A stretch of 64,000 bases of DNA from Orychophragmus violaceus (lineage: Eukaryota > Streptophyta > Magnoliopsida > Brassicales > Brassicaceae). Positions 1 through 9,950 of the stretch are shown here, piece by piece; the stretch's first letter is position 1, and each line of letters starts with the position of its first letter. The stretch is from positions 60,043,728 to 60,107,727 of the forward strand of contig CM058236.1 of assembly GCA_030180135.1 (NCBI GenBank), given 5' to 3'. Position numbers and translations under genes: made by a program. The notes below the pieces were generated by a model, which did not search any database, was not told where the DNA came from, and was given only the letters and a program-made list of their open reading frames with translations.

Positions 1-44
1 GAAATTGAAAGCATCTAGGTTAGTGCTGAAAGTGGATGGTAACT

Positions 45-150
45 GAACCGAACCTGAACCGAAATTATATAATACATGAACGGGATTTTTATATCTGGCC
101 CAAAAAACCCGAAAACCCCGAACCGAACCCAAACGCCCAGGCCTAGGAAC
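45..150. repeat. Degenerate GAACC-rich dispersed repeat in the ARL1 intron
   Basis: The intron before the first visible ARL1 exon contains runs of CCGAACC and AACCCGAA around an AT-rich middle and ends near GGCCTAGG. A similar composition recurs at about 21190-21520. I cannot assign it to a named family; it looks like an old dispersed repeat. Confidence 0.35.
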
Positions 151-270
151 AAGTGATCATGTCTCACCATAGATAACACGATCAATATGTAAACTCTTCT
201 GTGTGCATAATAGCTTACTGCGTTGTTTGTCAGCATCTAACTTCCGACTCTTTTGAACCTGGTTCTGTAG

Positions 271-760
271 GAAGAGGAATTGAAAGGTGCAGTGGTTCTA
301 ATATTTGCAAACAAGCAGGTTAGTAGTATCTAAATGGTAGTAGCATTTTGATATATTTTTTTCTGTGATTTATCTTGAAGCTGTATTGATTTCTGCAAAT
401 GACAAAAAGTTGTTTTTCCCTCTTTAGTTTGTTTTGCATGCTTTATCAACATTTCTGGTGGTAAAAATTGTTCTGAGTTTTCTTTAACCAATTGGACAGG
501 ATCTTCCTGGTGCACTCGATGATGCTGCTGTGACAGAAGCCTTGGAGTTGCATAAGATAAAGAGTCGCCAGTGGGCAATCTTCAAAACGTGTGCTGTTAA
601 AGGCGAGGGGCTTTTCGAGGGATTGGACTGGTAAGCACAATTTTACTTCACAACATGTTCGTTTTTATCCACATTTTGTATGCATCAAAACAAACTTAAT
701 GAATCTTGTCCATCTTTGATCGTCAGGTTGAGTAATACACTGAAGTCGGGAAGTGGCTAA
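271..760 (+). CDS. ARL1: ARL1-type ADP-ribosylation factor-like GTPase, 3' exons only
   Basis: Three exons encode the last 70 residues of a small ARF/ARL GTPase: 271-318, 500-630 and 727-760, with the TAA stop at 758-760. The introns have GT-AG borders and the phases join cleanly. The protein shows the G4 guanine-specificity motif NKQD, split exactly between the first two exons (ANKQ/DLPG), and the G5 motif TCA in KTCAVKGEG, then GLFEGLDWLSNTL and the C-terminus KSGSG. This matches my memory of Arabidopsis ARL1/ARF3 (At2g24765) almost residue for residue. Family knowledge: ARL1 is an N-myristoylated Golgi GTPase that recruits GRIP-domain golgins. The N-terminal part, with the P-loop and switch regions, lies left of the window. 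No lesion is seen in the visible part, so the gene is probably functional. Confidence 0.93.
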
Positions 761-1437
761 AATCATCGTCATACACTTACTCGTCATCCCTCAATGTATC
801 TTCTCTTCTTTACTTATTGGTTTGTTTAGTAATTTGCTTAGTTCTTCATTCTAAAGAGTTAATATCAATGACATGTTCACTTTTTACTTTTCTTTTGTTT
901 TCCTCTATGAGAGAAAAAAAACTCCAAACGGATTTGTGATTGGAACCCATAAGAGATATATCAACTTAACATCCTTAAACTGGTTTGACTAGTATTACGA
1001 ACCTTGTTGGTTTAAACTTTAAAGAGACCCTTTGAGTAAACCAAACTCTTGTATTTGCAGCAAATTCCTTTATACCAACCCGACATGTTCGCAACTGCAT
1101 TCCATAGTTGTCATATACTCATATAATCAACTCGAATAATTGATGGTATTATTAAATATCGACTTGTTAATCTGAATATTTGCCATACAATTTTGCCTAT
1201 TAAACCGAAATATAAAATCACACCATACATACCCACAATAAACGAATTCTAGATTTGAGAAACTTGAAGTCCATATTGTCATGCTTGCCTCATGATTTGA
1301 CTTCATGTCTTTCATCGTGCTAATGCTAAGAGTAACCGTTCTGACCAACCACTCCTATTTCCGTTATGCGAGCTCAACCAATCCATGTGACCAGGTCCTT
1401 CGCATGCCACTGGATCCTGAAATAGAAGAATAAAGAA
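761..1437. other. 3' flank of ARL1, no gene seen
   Basis: AT-rich DNA that probably holds the ARL1 3' UTR and terminator. No open frame with recognisable homology was found on either strand. The target site GATTT of the next element lies at 1438-1442. Confidence 0.5.
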
Positions 1438-1442
1438 GATTT

Positions 1443-1748
1443 TGTTAAATATAATTATCATCTCCATACACTTCCATCATTGATTCCACTCCCATCTCCA
1501 CTCACTTCCATCATTGATTCCACTCAGCGCCACTAACAATATATTATACAGTTTTATGACTTTGTATGCACTATAAATAAGTGCTCTCTCTCTCGTTGTA
1601 AACACACAAAAAATATAACAAAGAGTATTTGAACTCTCATTTCTTTCTCTCCCAATAACTCTGTCTCTCGCTCAGCTCTCCCTCTCTTCTTACGCTTACA
1701 ATACTTTTTCTTTTCATTAGCAACATATCCATTTAAATATTTACAACA
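1443..1748 (+). repeat. 5' LTR of the young Copia element
   Basis: 306 bp, TG to CA ends. U3 holds a 22-bp direct repeat (1470-1491 and 1504-1525) 34 bp apart, like a duplicated enhancer. A TATA box follows at 1572-1579, then a CT-rich stretch that could be the initiator. Confidence 0.95.
1566..1585 (+). promoter_or_regulatory. LTR TATA box flanked by a 5-bp inverted repeat
   Basis: The sequence GCACT-ATAAATA-AGTGC puts TATAAATA inside the inverted repeat GCACT/AGTGC. A CTCTCTCTCTC run follows at once, a plausible transcription start. The same arrangement is in the 3' LTR near 7975-7992. Confidence 0.6.
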
Positions 1749-1984
1749 CGTTATCAGCACGACGCTCTACCGATCCGTTCATTCGCCATCCAACCGTTGC
1801 TCTGTCCACCAACTTTCCATCCGATCATTCTCACACAGTCTTTTATTTTATTTTACTATTCACTACCGAAAAGGTGAGGTTTTAGTTATTTTTACTAAAC
1901 AATGACTCTACGCTATTTATATTTTTTTTGTTATGATTATCTCGGGAAGATAGGTGTTGCCTTCCCCGAATTATTCGTCGTGGT

Positions 1985-2155
1985 GGACTATGTCTCCTCG
2001 ATGTTATTGGAGTGGTAGAAATAAAACCCCCTCCTTGATCATATTTTTATGGAGTGATAAGATAAACATCCTCCCGATCATATTTTATGGAGTGGTAGGA
2101 TAAACCTCCTCATTGATAATAATTTTACGGAGTGGAAGGTTATGCCCCCTCCTTG
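1985..2155 (+). repeat. Four degenerate tandem repeats of about 50 bp in the Copia leader
   Basis: Four diverged copies share the core ATGGAGTGGTAGGATAAAC followed by CCTCC-TTGATCATATTTT. They lie in the untranslated leader between the 5' LTR and gag and could form structure in the genomic RNA. No protein is implied. Confidence 0.6.
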
Positions 2156-2467
2156 TACTAATGATTATGATGTCTTTTTAATTAATTTTATATCACACTT
2201 CGAAATTTGGTACATTAAAATTTATGAAAATTTATTCTAAAATTGATAAGTTAAATCATAATCACTTTATTTGTGTTGTTAATAATATTATCACCATAAA
2301 ATTAATGTTAAATATATTTCGGCCACAAGAATTTAAATTTATGAATGACAAATTAAATAAATAAATATTTGTTTTAACTTTTATCACCAACGGTCATGAA
2401 GTAAATTTTAAAATATTTTTTTAAAATTTTCGAATATTTTCTAACGGCTATGAACAGTATTTTCAAT

Positions 2468-2553
2468 CTATAAATACTCTTATCATTCACTCATTATTTT
2501 CACTCAATATTTCATCTTTCATAAAAATCTCTCAAATTTTGTTTTCTTCTAAA
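2468..2553 (+). promoter_or_regulatory. Candidate internal promoter ahead of a small membrane ORF
   Basis: CTATAAATACTC at about 2468 resembles a plant TATA box and initiator spacing. It is followed by a CT- and A-rich stretch like a plant 5' UTR, then an ATG at 2554. It lies 720 bp inside the element, well past the LTR promoter. This is inference from composition only. Confidence 0.35.
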
Positions 2554-2727
2554 ATGATGATTCTCATGTTGTTAATTTTATGCACGGTTGCAATTTTTGC
2601 TTCTATTTATGGTATTTTTATTGAAGATTTTACTCCGGAAGAATTCATTACAGTTGTTGCATTAGTTTTCTATGCCTCGATTTTTCTTATAATCTCTTTC
2701 ATCATTTATGTTAGTGGTTCATTTTAA
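2554..2727 (+). CDS. 57-residue hydrophobic peptide, two predicted membrane helices
   Basis: A short frame in the Copia leader, ending in TAA and starting at the first ATG after a TATA-like box. The peptide has a very hydrophobic stretch (LMLLILCTVAIFASIYGIF), an acidic hairpin (EDFTPEEF) and a second hydrophobic stretch (ITVVALVFYASIFLIISF), the layout of a two-pass membrane hairpin. I do not recognise the family. It is not part of gag or pol and stands 215 bp before the gag start. It could be a captured host fragment, a lineage-specific accessory gene, an upstream frame that tunes gag translation, or chance in AT-rich DNA, where hydrophobic codons are favoured. Comparison with related copies would decide. 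Confidence 0.35.
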   Translation: MMILMLLILCTVAIFASIYGIFIEDFTPEEFITVVALVFYASIFLIISFIIYVSGSF

Positions 2728-2942
2728 CATATTATCATCAAATAAAAGTGTATCGAATATTACTGTTTTCCTATATTTTTAGTTATGAATTCTGAATTGG
2801 AATAATTCTGAGAATAATAATCGTTGTATTTATCAATTAAAAATTAATCGATAAATTGTTGGTAAAATTTAAATTAAATTTTTAAGTTGAAATTTAATTA
2901 ATTTGATATTAATAAGTTGTTATTTTTATCGATACAGTTATC

Positions 2943-4016
2943 ATGTCGAATCTCGTTAAGCTTGAAATTACTGCCCTCGACATATCGGGACAGAATTATC
3001 TGACATGGGCAAAAGGTGCAAAAATGCATCTAAAAGGAAATGGCCTTCTCAAAACCATCGATAAGTCAGAAACAACAACAGATGAGCAAAAGGCGAAGGC
3101 CATGATATTTTTGTTCCATCATATCCACGATGGCCTAAAATCTGAATACATCATAAAAGAAGATCCCGCGGATCTATGGCAATCCTTGAAAGAAAGGTTC
3201 GATCACCAAAAGAATGTGATCCTCCCAAAAGCCAAGCATGAGTGGATACACCTTCGTTTCCTGGATTACAGAAGTGTTAGCGAGTATAATTCCGCCTTAT
3301 TCGGGATCACCTCAAGGATGATATTATGTGGAGTGGAGATAACTGATTATGATCTCTTAGAGAAAACTCTCACCACATTTCATCCCGTAAATTTAGTCCT
3401 GCAACAACAATATCGGGCTAATAAATACACTCGATACGCGGAATTGATGGAAGTCCTCCTCGTTGCGGAGCAAAACAATCAATTGGTGATGATGAATCAT
3501 CAGTCTCGTCCAGTTGGATCGGCTCCATTCCCTGAAGCGAATGTCGTAGCATCCAACACCAACAATAACTATCGTGGGCGAGGTCGTGGACGCGGTAGAA
3601 GCCGTGGTCGAAATTATGGACGATATCGTGGACGAGGAAGGAACTTTAACACCGGAAGAAACAATAACTTCCGAGTGAATGAAGGAGGTTTCAACGCCAG
3701 GCGAAACAATAGTTTCCAAAGTAATGAAGGTGGTTTCAATCCCAGAAGGAACAATTACTTACAGATAAATGAAGGTGGTCGCGAAATAAAGAAACCGACC
3801 GAAAGTGCTTGTCAAAGATGTGGCATGAAAGGACATTGGGAACGAACATGTCGCACACCAAAGCACTTTGTCAATCTGTATCAAGCGTCTCAAAAGGCCA
3901 TAGTTAATAATATCGAAACCAACTTCAACAACAATGAAGCCGGGCCTTCCTTCAGTGGCCTAAATGATGATGCTTCTCTTGATATCGCGGATTTCCTTGT
4001 GGATCCCGAAAACTAA
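2943..4016 (+). CDS. gag: Copia Gag polyprotein with RGG-rich region and zinc knuckle
   Basis: A 357-residue Gag. The N-terminal part (about residues 1-170) is the helical capsid-like domain of plant Copia Gag, with ALDISGQNYLTWAKGAKMHL and WQSLKERFDHQK. A basic RG-rich segment follows (about 210-235, RGRGRGRGRSRGR), then three near-repeats of RRNN-F-NEGGFN. A single CCHC zinc knuckle uses Cys290, Cys293, His298 and Cys303 and should bind the genomic RNA during packaging. The frame ends with TAA and is not fused to pol, although pol lies in the same phase 183 bp on. Separate gag allows Gag to be made in excess. ATG 2943 is the first in-frame start and follows the leader stop codons. No lesions seen. 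Confidence 0.93.
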   Translation: MSNLVKLEITALDISGQNYLTWAKGAKMHLKGNGLLKTIDKSETTTDEQKAKAMIFLFHHIHDGLKSEYIIKEDPADLWQSLKERFDHQKNVILPKAKHEWIHLRFLDYRSVSEYNSALFGITSRMILCGVEITDYDLLEKTLTTFHPVNLVLQQQYRANKYTRYAELMEVLLVAEQNNQLVMMNHQSRPVGSAPFPEANVVASNTNNNYRGRGRGRGRSRGRNYGRYRGRGRNFNTGRNNNFRVNEGGFNARRNNSFQSNEGGFNPRRNNYLQINEGGREIKKPTESACQRCGMKGHWERTCRTPKHFVNLYQASQKAIVNNIETNFNNNEAGPSFSGLNDDASLDIADFLVDPEN

Positions 4017-4199
4017 AACGGCTATGACCGATGAGACCAAATAAACTGCCAAGGAGGCTTGAAATAAATGTTTTCATTTGTATAATATGTTTGTCTTGTG
4101 TGTGTGTGAAAGTGTGTTTCCCATTTTAATAAAAATAAAATAATTTTTATATATTTATCTTACTTTATTAATACATCTATATGAATATTATGAAACAGA
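4017..4199 (+). other. Gag-pol spacer with polyadenylation-like and splice-acceptor-like sequence
   Basis: AT-rich 183-bp gap with AATAAAAATAAAATAA near 4126, a pyrimidine/AT tract and GAAACAG ending one base before the pol ATG. It resembles an intron 3' end. I found no clear in-phase donor near the end of gag, so splicing is a suggestion only. Confidence 0.4.
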
Positions 4200-7100
4200 A
4201 TGTCACAAATCGGAATTCATGATGGAGACATATGTCTGGCAGACAGTGCTACAACTCATACAATAATCAGTGATAAAAAGTATTTCTCATGCCTCAAAAT
4301 AAAAGACTCCGCTGGAAGCGTGAGTACAATTTCTGGAAATGCCAAAATAATAATTGGCTCCGGAAAAGTGAATTTTTCAATGCCAAGGGGAACAAAGTTT
4401 GAAATACATGATGCATTATATTCCCCAAAATCTCAACGGAATTTATTAAGTTTTCGAGATATCCGCAGAAATGGATATCATGTTGAGACTATGAGTAAAA
4501 ATGGTATTGAATATCTTTGCATTACATCGGAGAAGAAACATGTATTAGAAGAATTAGAAATGTTATCCTCCGGATTATATTGCACAAAAATAAATATAAC
4601 TGAATCATATGTTACAATAAACCCGAAGCTTGCTAATACATTCAAAGTTTGGCATGAAAGGCTAGGGCATCCTGGTTCAGTCATGATGAGAAAAATTGTG
4701 CAAAATTCTAATGGCCATCCGTTAAAAAACGAGAAAATTTTGCAATCAAATGAGCTTTTATGTAATGCATGTTCTCAAGGAAAACTTATTACTCGGCCTT
4801 CACCAACTAAAGTTGGGAATGAATCGCCTATATTTTTAGAACGTATACATGGTGATATATGTGGGCCGATTCACCCACCATGCGGACCATTTCGATATTT
4901 TATGGTATTAATTGACGCATCTAGTAGATGGTCACATGTGTGTCTTTTGACCACAAGAAACACAGCTTTCGCAAAATTCATTTCCCAAATAATCAGGTTG
5001 AGAGCACAATTTCCTGATTTCACAATAAAGAAAGTAAGGCTTGATAACGCTGGAGAATTCACTTCAGCAACTTTTAATGACTATTGTATGTCATTGGGAA
5101 TTGATGTCGAACATCCGGTTCCGCATGTTCATACACAAAATGGAATGGCTGAGTCTTTGATAAAACGGTTGCAACTCATTGCTAGACCATTAATAATGAG
5201 AACAAAACTCCCAATTTCAATATGGGGTCATGCTATCTTGCATGCAGCAGCACTACTCCAGTTAAGACCAAGTGCGTATCATAAATATTCCCCGTTACAA
5301 TTAGCATTTGGCAGAGAACCAAATATATCTCATCTTCGTGTTTTTGGATGTGCGGTTTATGTTCCAATAGCTCCACCGCAGAGAACTAAAATGGGGCCAC
5401 AAAGGAGATTGGGCATATATATTGGGTATATGTCACCAAGTATAATTCGATACCTTGAACCGCGAACTGGTGATATGTTTACGGCACGTTTTGCTGATTG
5501 TCATTTTAATGAAGATGAATTCCCCGCGTTAGGGGGAGGGTTAAGAGAATCACCAAAAGATATCACATGGTGTACACAATCTTTGGCTTATCTTGATCCT
5601 CCTTCGAATCAACGGGAGATGGAAGTTCAGAAAATTGTGCACTTACAAAATATAGCAAACCAGTTACCAGATGCATTTACAGTTACAAAGAGAGTGACTA
5701 AGTCATACATTCCCGCTGCAAATGCTCCATCTCGAATTGAAATTCCAAAAGAACAAACTGATGGAACCATTGTTAATGAACCTAAGGTTCAGTTAAAAAG
5801 GGGGAGGCCAATGGGCTCAAAAGATAAAAATCCTCGAAAGAAAAAGAAGTTGGGAGAACAAAATAAAAATGTTGAAGAAGAACAACATCAAGAAAAATGT
5901 CAAGAAGATATTTGTGAAAAGGATCCTGAAAAACAAAAGAAAGATGAAAGACTCGAAATCGAACATGATCAAGAAAAATGTGAGATTTCCATTAACTATG
6001 CCCAAGATGGAAAATTATGGGCAAGACATGATATTGATGACTTGGATGGAGTATTCTCATTTTCTGTATCTAAGGAAATTGATCATGAAATTGATGATCC
6101 GGATCCAAAATCCATATCAGAATGTCGGAAAAGACATGATTGGGAGAAATGGAAGATGGCCATACAAACTGAATTACTCTCTCTCAATAAAAGAAATGTT
6201 TTTGGACCTATTGTCACAACACCTGAAGGTATAAAACCAGTTGGATACAAATGGGTGTTTGTAAGGAAGAGAAATGAGAAAAATGAAATCACAAGATACA
6301 AAGCCAGACTAGTTGCCCAAGGTTTTTCTCAAAGACCGGGAATTGATTATGATGAAACATATTCCCCAGTCATGGATGCAATCACATTCAGATACTTAAT
6401 GAGCCTAGCGGCATCTAGAAATCTCGAAATGTATCTTATGGATGTTGTGACAGCATATCTATATGGATCACTTGATAATGATATATACATGAAAATCCCA
6501 GAAGGATTAGAGATGCCGAAAGAATTGAATTCAAAATCTAAAGAAATATGTTCGATCAAATTACATCGATCTCTTTATGGATTAAAACAATCAGGACGCA
6601 TGTGGTATAATCGCTTAAGTGAATACTTGTTGAATAAAGGTTACATCAATAATGCGATATGCCCTTGTGTGTTTATTAAGAAATCATCGTCAGGATTTGT
6701 GATCATTTCTGTATATGTTGATGACTTGAACATGATTGGAACTCAAAAGGAAATTAATGATGCCAGAAATCATATGAAAGAAGAGTTCGAAATGAAAGAT
6801 CTTGGAGAGACAAAACTTTGTCTTGGACTACAGATAGAACACCTCCGAGATGGGATATTTTTTCATCAGTCAAATTATACCAAGAAGCTCTTAAAACGTT
6901 TTTATATGGATAAAGCGAATCCTTTGAGTACTCCTATGGTAAATAGATCACTTGACGTTGATAAGGATCCATTTAGACCTTGCGAAAATGATGAAGAAAT
7001 ATTAGGCCCTGACGTACCTTATATGAGTGCTATCGGTGGGCTTATGTACCTTGCAAATTGTACTCGACCTGATATAGCTTTTGCTACAAACTTACTTGCA

Positions 7101-7712
7101 AGATATAGCTCATCTCCCACACGTCGACATTGGAACGGAATAAAACATATATTCCGTTATCTCCAAGGTACGATTGATTTAGGTTTATTTTATTCTAGAA
7201 ACTCCGAGTTTGGTCTAGTTGGTTTTGCAGATGCCGGATATTTATCAGATCCTCATAAAGCTCGTTCACAAACCGGATATGTTTTCACAATTGACGGAAC
7301 TGCGATCTCTTGGCGTTCCCAAAAACAGACATTGGTAGCAACTTCATCAAATCACGCAGAAACTATTGCGCTCCACGAAGCATGTAGAGAATGTGTATGG
7401 TTACGATCTATAACTTCTCACATTCAAGAAGCAAGCGGAATAGTCACAAAGAAAGAACCAACAACGATGTTCGAAGATAATTCTGCTTGTGTCACTCAAC
7501 TAAAAGAAGGATATATCAAGAGCGACCGAACAAAGCATATTCCTCCAAGATATTTTTCATACATTCAAGAACTCGTGAAGAATCAAGAAGTCACCATCGA
7601 ATATGTCCGTTCGTGTGACAATTCAGCAGACCTCTTTACGAAGGCGCTTCCAACCTCAACATTCAGAAAACATATTCATAATATTGGAATGCGTCATCTA
7701 CGTGATTTATGA
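4200..7712 (+). CDS. pol: Copia Pol polyprotein: protease, integrase, reverse transcriptase, RNase H
   Basis: A 1170-residue intact Pol. Protease: LADSATTHTI with catalytic Asp15. Integrase: zinc region WHERLGHPG...CNACSQGK, then the DDE core with Asp219 (HGDICGP), Asp282 (RLDNAGEF) and Glu318 (NGMAESL), a proper D-35-E spacing. A Lys-rich linker follows (about 530-610). Reverse transcriptase starts near residue 650 (KPVGYKWVF, YKARLVAQGF) with the YVDD box at 839-842. RNase H near the C-terminus shows FADAGY, NHAETIAL and FEDNSACV. The integrase-before-RT order defines Ty1/Copia. The start is ATG 4200, right after the spacer; the frame is the same as gag. Cleavage by its own protease should release the enzymes. 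Function looks complete. Confidence 0.95.
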   Translation: MSQIGIHDGDICLADSATTHTIISDKKYFSCLKIKDSAGSVSTISGNAKIIIGSGKVNFSMPRGTKFEIHDALYSPKSQRNLLSFRDIRRNGYHVETMSKNGIEYLCITSEKKHVLEELEMLSSGLYCTKINITESYVTINPKLANTFKVWHERLGHPGSVMMRKIVQNSNGHPLKNEKILQSNELLCNACSQGKLITRPSPTKVGNESPIFLERIHGDICGPIHPPCGPFRYFMVLIDASSRWSHVCLLTTRNTAFAKFISQIIRLRAQFPDFTIKKVRLDNAGEFTSATFNDYCMSLGIDVEHPVPHVHTQNGMAESLIKRLQLIARPLIMRTKLPISIWGHAILHAAALLQLRPSAYHKYSPLQLAFGREPNISHLRVFGCAVYVPIAPPQRTKMGPQRRLGIYIGYMSPSIIRYLEPRTGDMFTARFADCHFNEDEFPALGGGLRESPKDITWCTQSLAYLDPPSNQREMEVQKIVHLQNIANQLPDAFTVTKRVTKSYIPAANAPSRIEIPKEQTDGTIVNEPKVQLKRGRPMGSKDKNPRKKKKLGEQNKNVEEEQHQEKCQEDICEKDPEKQKKDERLEIEHDQEKCEISINYAQDGKLWARHDIDDLDGVFSFSVSKEIDHEIDDPDPKSISECRKRHDWEKWKMAIQTELLSLNKRNVFGPIVTTPEGIKPVGYKWVFVRKRNEKNEITRYKARLVAQGFSQRPGIDYDETYSPVMDAITFRYLMSLAASRNLEMYLMDVVTAYLYGSLDNDIYMKIPEGLEMPKELNSKSKEICSIKLHRSLYGLKQSGRMWYNRLSEYLLNKGYINNAICPCVFIKKSSSGFVIISVYVDDLNMIGTQKEINDARNHMKEEFEMKDLGETKLCLGLQIEHLRDGIFFHQSNYTKKLLKRFYMDKANPLSTPMVNRSLDVDKDPFRPCENDEEILGPDVPYMSAIGGLMYLANCTRPDIAFATNLLARYSSSPTRRHWNGIKHIFRYLQGTIDLGLFYSRNSEFGLVGFADAGYLSDPHKARSQTGYVFTIDGTAISWRSQKQTLVATSSNHAETIALHEACRECVWLRSITSHIQEASGIVTKKEPTTMFEDNSACVTQLKEGYIKSDRTKHIPPRYFSYIQELVKNQEVTIEYVRSCDNSADLFTKALPTSTFRKHIHNIGMRHLRDL

Positions 7713-7836
7713 AGATCCATCATCTTCAGGGGGGAATTATGTTACTGTACTCTTTTTCCCTTAGACATGGTTTTTATCCCATTGGGTTTTTCCATGATAA
7801 GGTTTTTAACGAGGCAGTACATAATATAGATGGATA

Positions 7837-7848
7837 ATTAAGGGGGAG
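7837..7848 (+). promoter_or_regulatory. Polypurine tract of the young Copia element
   Basis: ATTAAGGGGGAG ends directly at the first base of the 3' LTR (7849). This is the normal priming site for plus-strand DNA in LTR retrotransposons. Confidence 0.85.
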
Positions 7849-8154
7849 TGTTAAATATAATTATCATCTCCATACACTTCCATCATTGATTCCACTCCCA
7901 TCTCCACTCACTTCGATCATTGATTCCACTCAGCGCCACTAACAATATATTATACAGTTTTATGACTTTGTATGCACTATAAATAAGTGCTCTCTCTCTC
8001 GTTGTAAACACACAAAAAATATAACAAAGAGTATTTGAACTCTCATTTCTTTCTTTCCCAATAACTCTGTCTCTCGCTCAGCTCTCCCTCTCTTCTTACG
8101 CTTACAATACTTTTTCTTTTCATTAGCAACATATCCATTTAAATATTTACAACA
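7849..8154 (+). repeat. 3' LTR of the young Copia element
   Basis: 306 bp, the same as the 5' LTR except for two substitutions seen by eye (C to G in the second U3 direct repeat and C to T in the CT-rich tract). Followed by the duplicated target GATTT. Confidence 0.95.
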
Positions 8155-8159
8155 GATTT

Positions 8160-8589
8160 GCATTATTTGTAACCATTATTAAACATAGGTGTTCTTGTAT
8201 CCGGTTCTCTTGAACATTGGAAAACAATATAAATAAAGAAATTGTTATAAATTTATTATTATTATATATGAAATAAGTGTTTATATGTATATATACTTAT
8301 ATTATTATTATTATATTTTTGTATAGTAGAGAGAATCACTTTTTGATACACAATCTTCACTTTACAAAACACACATTCTATTTATAGGACACACTAAATC
8401 GGTTAACTTAAACCGACACAAGAAAAATATTAAACTATGTTAAAGAGATAATAATAATTGATATTATCTAACAAAAATCATATTTTTAACCTTCAGCATT
8501 TTAAATATCGATATTATTTCACTTATACTTAAAACTTTTACATTAGTTATATACATATATATATATATATAATTTTAAAATTAACTTTT
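8160..8589. other. AT-rich stretch, no gene seen
   Basis: Short AT microsatellites and poly-A tracts; no coding frame or recognisable repeat family. It separates the Copia element from the next relic. Confidence 0.5.
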
Positions 8590-9930
8590 CAGTTTGCATC
8601 GACAAAAAACAACAACCAGTTTTTGGTTAAAAATGATGACATATTAGTAAATAATTTTTGTATATAATTAAATAATTTTAACTGTCTATTTAGTTTTTTT
8701 ATTTTTTGAACAAAGTTTTTCAAATTAAAGCATGTAGAAGTGTCAGCATAGAAATATACAGAAATTAAACAAGAACAACAACAACTATGACTATCTAAAA
8801 AAGATAAAGAGCTAAGCCAAAGGATACAAAAAGATACAGACAGAAACGAACTAGGAGGCTTAGGACAAACCACAAAAAAATAGAAAGAAATTGGGACCAG
8901 AGACCGAGCCACAGTAACATGAAGAAGCACGCTGCGCACAGACCCATAGCACATAGACGACGGGTTGACAACGCCGAACCAACCACATAGACGAGATGAG
9001 GCCCAAGCACAAGCAGACGCCAATCCTTTACTCAGAGACTGAAACCGCAGCTCAGACACAAACCCAAGGACAAACCAGTGCATCGAGCTAGCTAGGCTCA
9101 AACTGGAGCATAAAAGCCCAAACCCCAAAAGCAAGCCTCCAGAAAAAACCGCCGGAACCACCATCAGATATCCACAACAACCATGACCCGGCAGCCACAC
9201 ACCGGATCCAGAAACATAACGCATACACAAAGAAGAAGCACTCCATACCTCGAAGGAAGCCAAGACAACAGCCGAGATCACCACGGAGAAGCAGGGGCGG
9301 GTTAGCCGGAAAAGAAACCACCAAAGCCAAATCCGAAGCCGAACAAGGAAGCAGGCCAGAAGAAATACCACCAAATGTCGCCGCAGAAAGAGAAGCGGAG
9401 AGAACTCGAGCTCGAAACTTTTGGATCTCGTTGTCCTCGAGCAAGAAAATCGAAGAAAGAGCACTAAACCACCGCCGGAAGGTGAAGAGCTGACTGCCAC
9501 AGAGCACTGAGACAGGCGACAAAGGTGCGAGAGAGAGCTTCACGCTTAAGTGAAAGATCCATAACCCGCCACAGCCATTGTCCTCTAGAGCTAGGGAAAG
9601 ATCGAGAGGAAAAGTCACCACAAGACAAGCGGCGAGGATCTCAGATGACCTGGAAAGCACCAGCCGGCGGAGAGATTCTTTGAGAACTTCGAAGACGAAT
9701 CCCATATCTATTGTAGTCAAAAGGAAAAACACATCAAGAAGGACATCGATTTAAATAGCAAGAGGAGAGGATTCCTCTCACGGCGGCGGTGAGGAACACC
9801 AACCACCGAAGAGGGAGATTGAAAGCAAGAAAGTTTACGACGAGAGGGGGAGAGAGAGAAAACGGGAGCGGTTGTCCCGTGAAATATTTTCGAAAGATTG
9901 TTTGTTTTAGGTTTCCCATAACTGCTTATT
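8590..9930 (-). mobile_element. Sadhu-like non-autonomous retroposon relic
   Basis: Read on the minus strand, this GC-richer block starts near 9900 with a CT-rich leader (CCCGTTTTCTCTCTCTCC), runs through G/T-rich sequence with a few open but unrelated frames (for example 9732-9088 and 9500-8589) and passes into an A-rich, AT-rich end near 8720-8590. The frames show no domain I know and their residue content (Ser, Leu, Phe, Cys) looks like translated non-coding DNA. The layout, with a transcript-like 5' part, no long conserved ORF and an A-rich 3' end, resembles the Sadhu retroposons of Brassicaceae. I cannot align it, so the family name is tentative. The block at 19005-20245 has the same style and strand. 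Confidence 0.4.
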
Positions 9931-9950
9931 TAGTTAATAAATGAAAATTA

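Larger units (their letters stand above)
1443..8154 (+). mobile_element. Complete young Ty1/Copia LTR retrotransposon
   Basis: A full-length 6.7-kb element bounded by 306-bp LTRs that begin TGTTAAAT and end TTTACAACA, flanked by a perfect 5-bp duplication GATTT (1438-1442 and 8155-8159). The LTRs differ at two positions by eye, which implies a recent insertion. The internal part has a 1.2-kb leader, gag (2943-4016), a 183-bp spacer, pol (4200-7712) and a polypurine tract just before the 3' LTR. Domain order protease, integrase, reverse transcriptase, RNase H places it in Copia. All catalytic residues I can check are present and no frame is broken, so it may be autonomous. The sequence after the 5' LTR (CGTTATCAGCACGAC) is not the usual initiator-Met primer site. 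I do not assign a lineage. Confidence 0.96.

Noticed and set aside
1749..1765. Standard initiator-Met primer site for the young Copia
   Set aside because: The sequence after the LTR is CGTTATCAGCACGAC, which does not match TGGTATCAGAGC well enough.
8589..9732. Two long minus-strand open frames (303 and 214 codons)
   Set aside because: They overlap in different phases, start without good ATG context, show no domain and have residue content of translated GC-rich non-coding DNA. Treated as part of a Sadhu-like relic.
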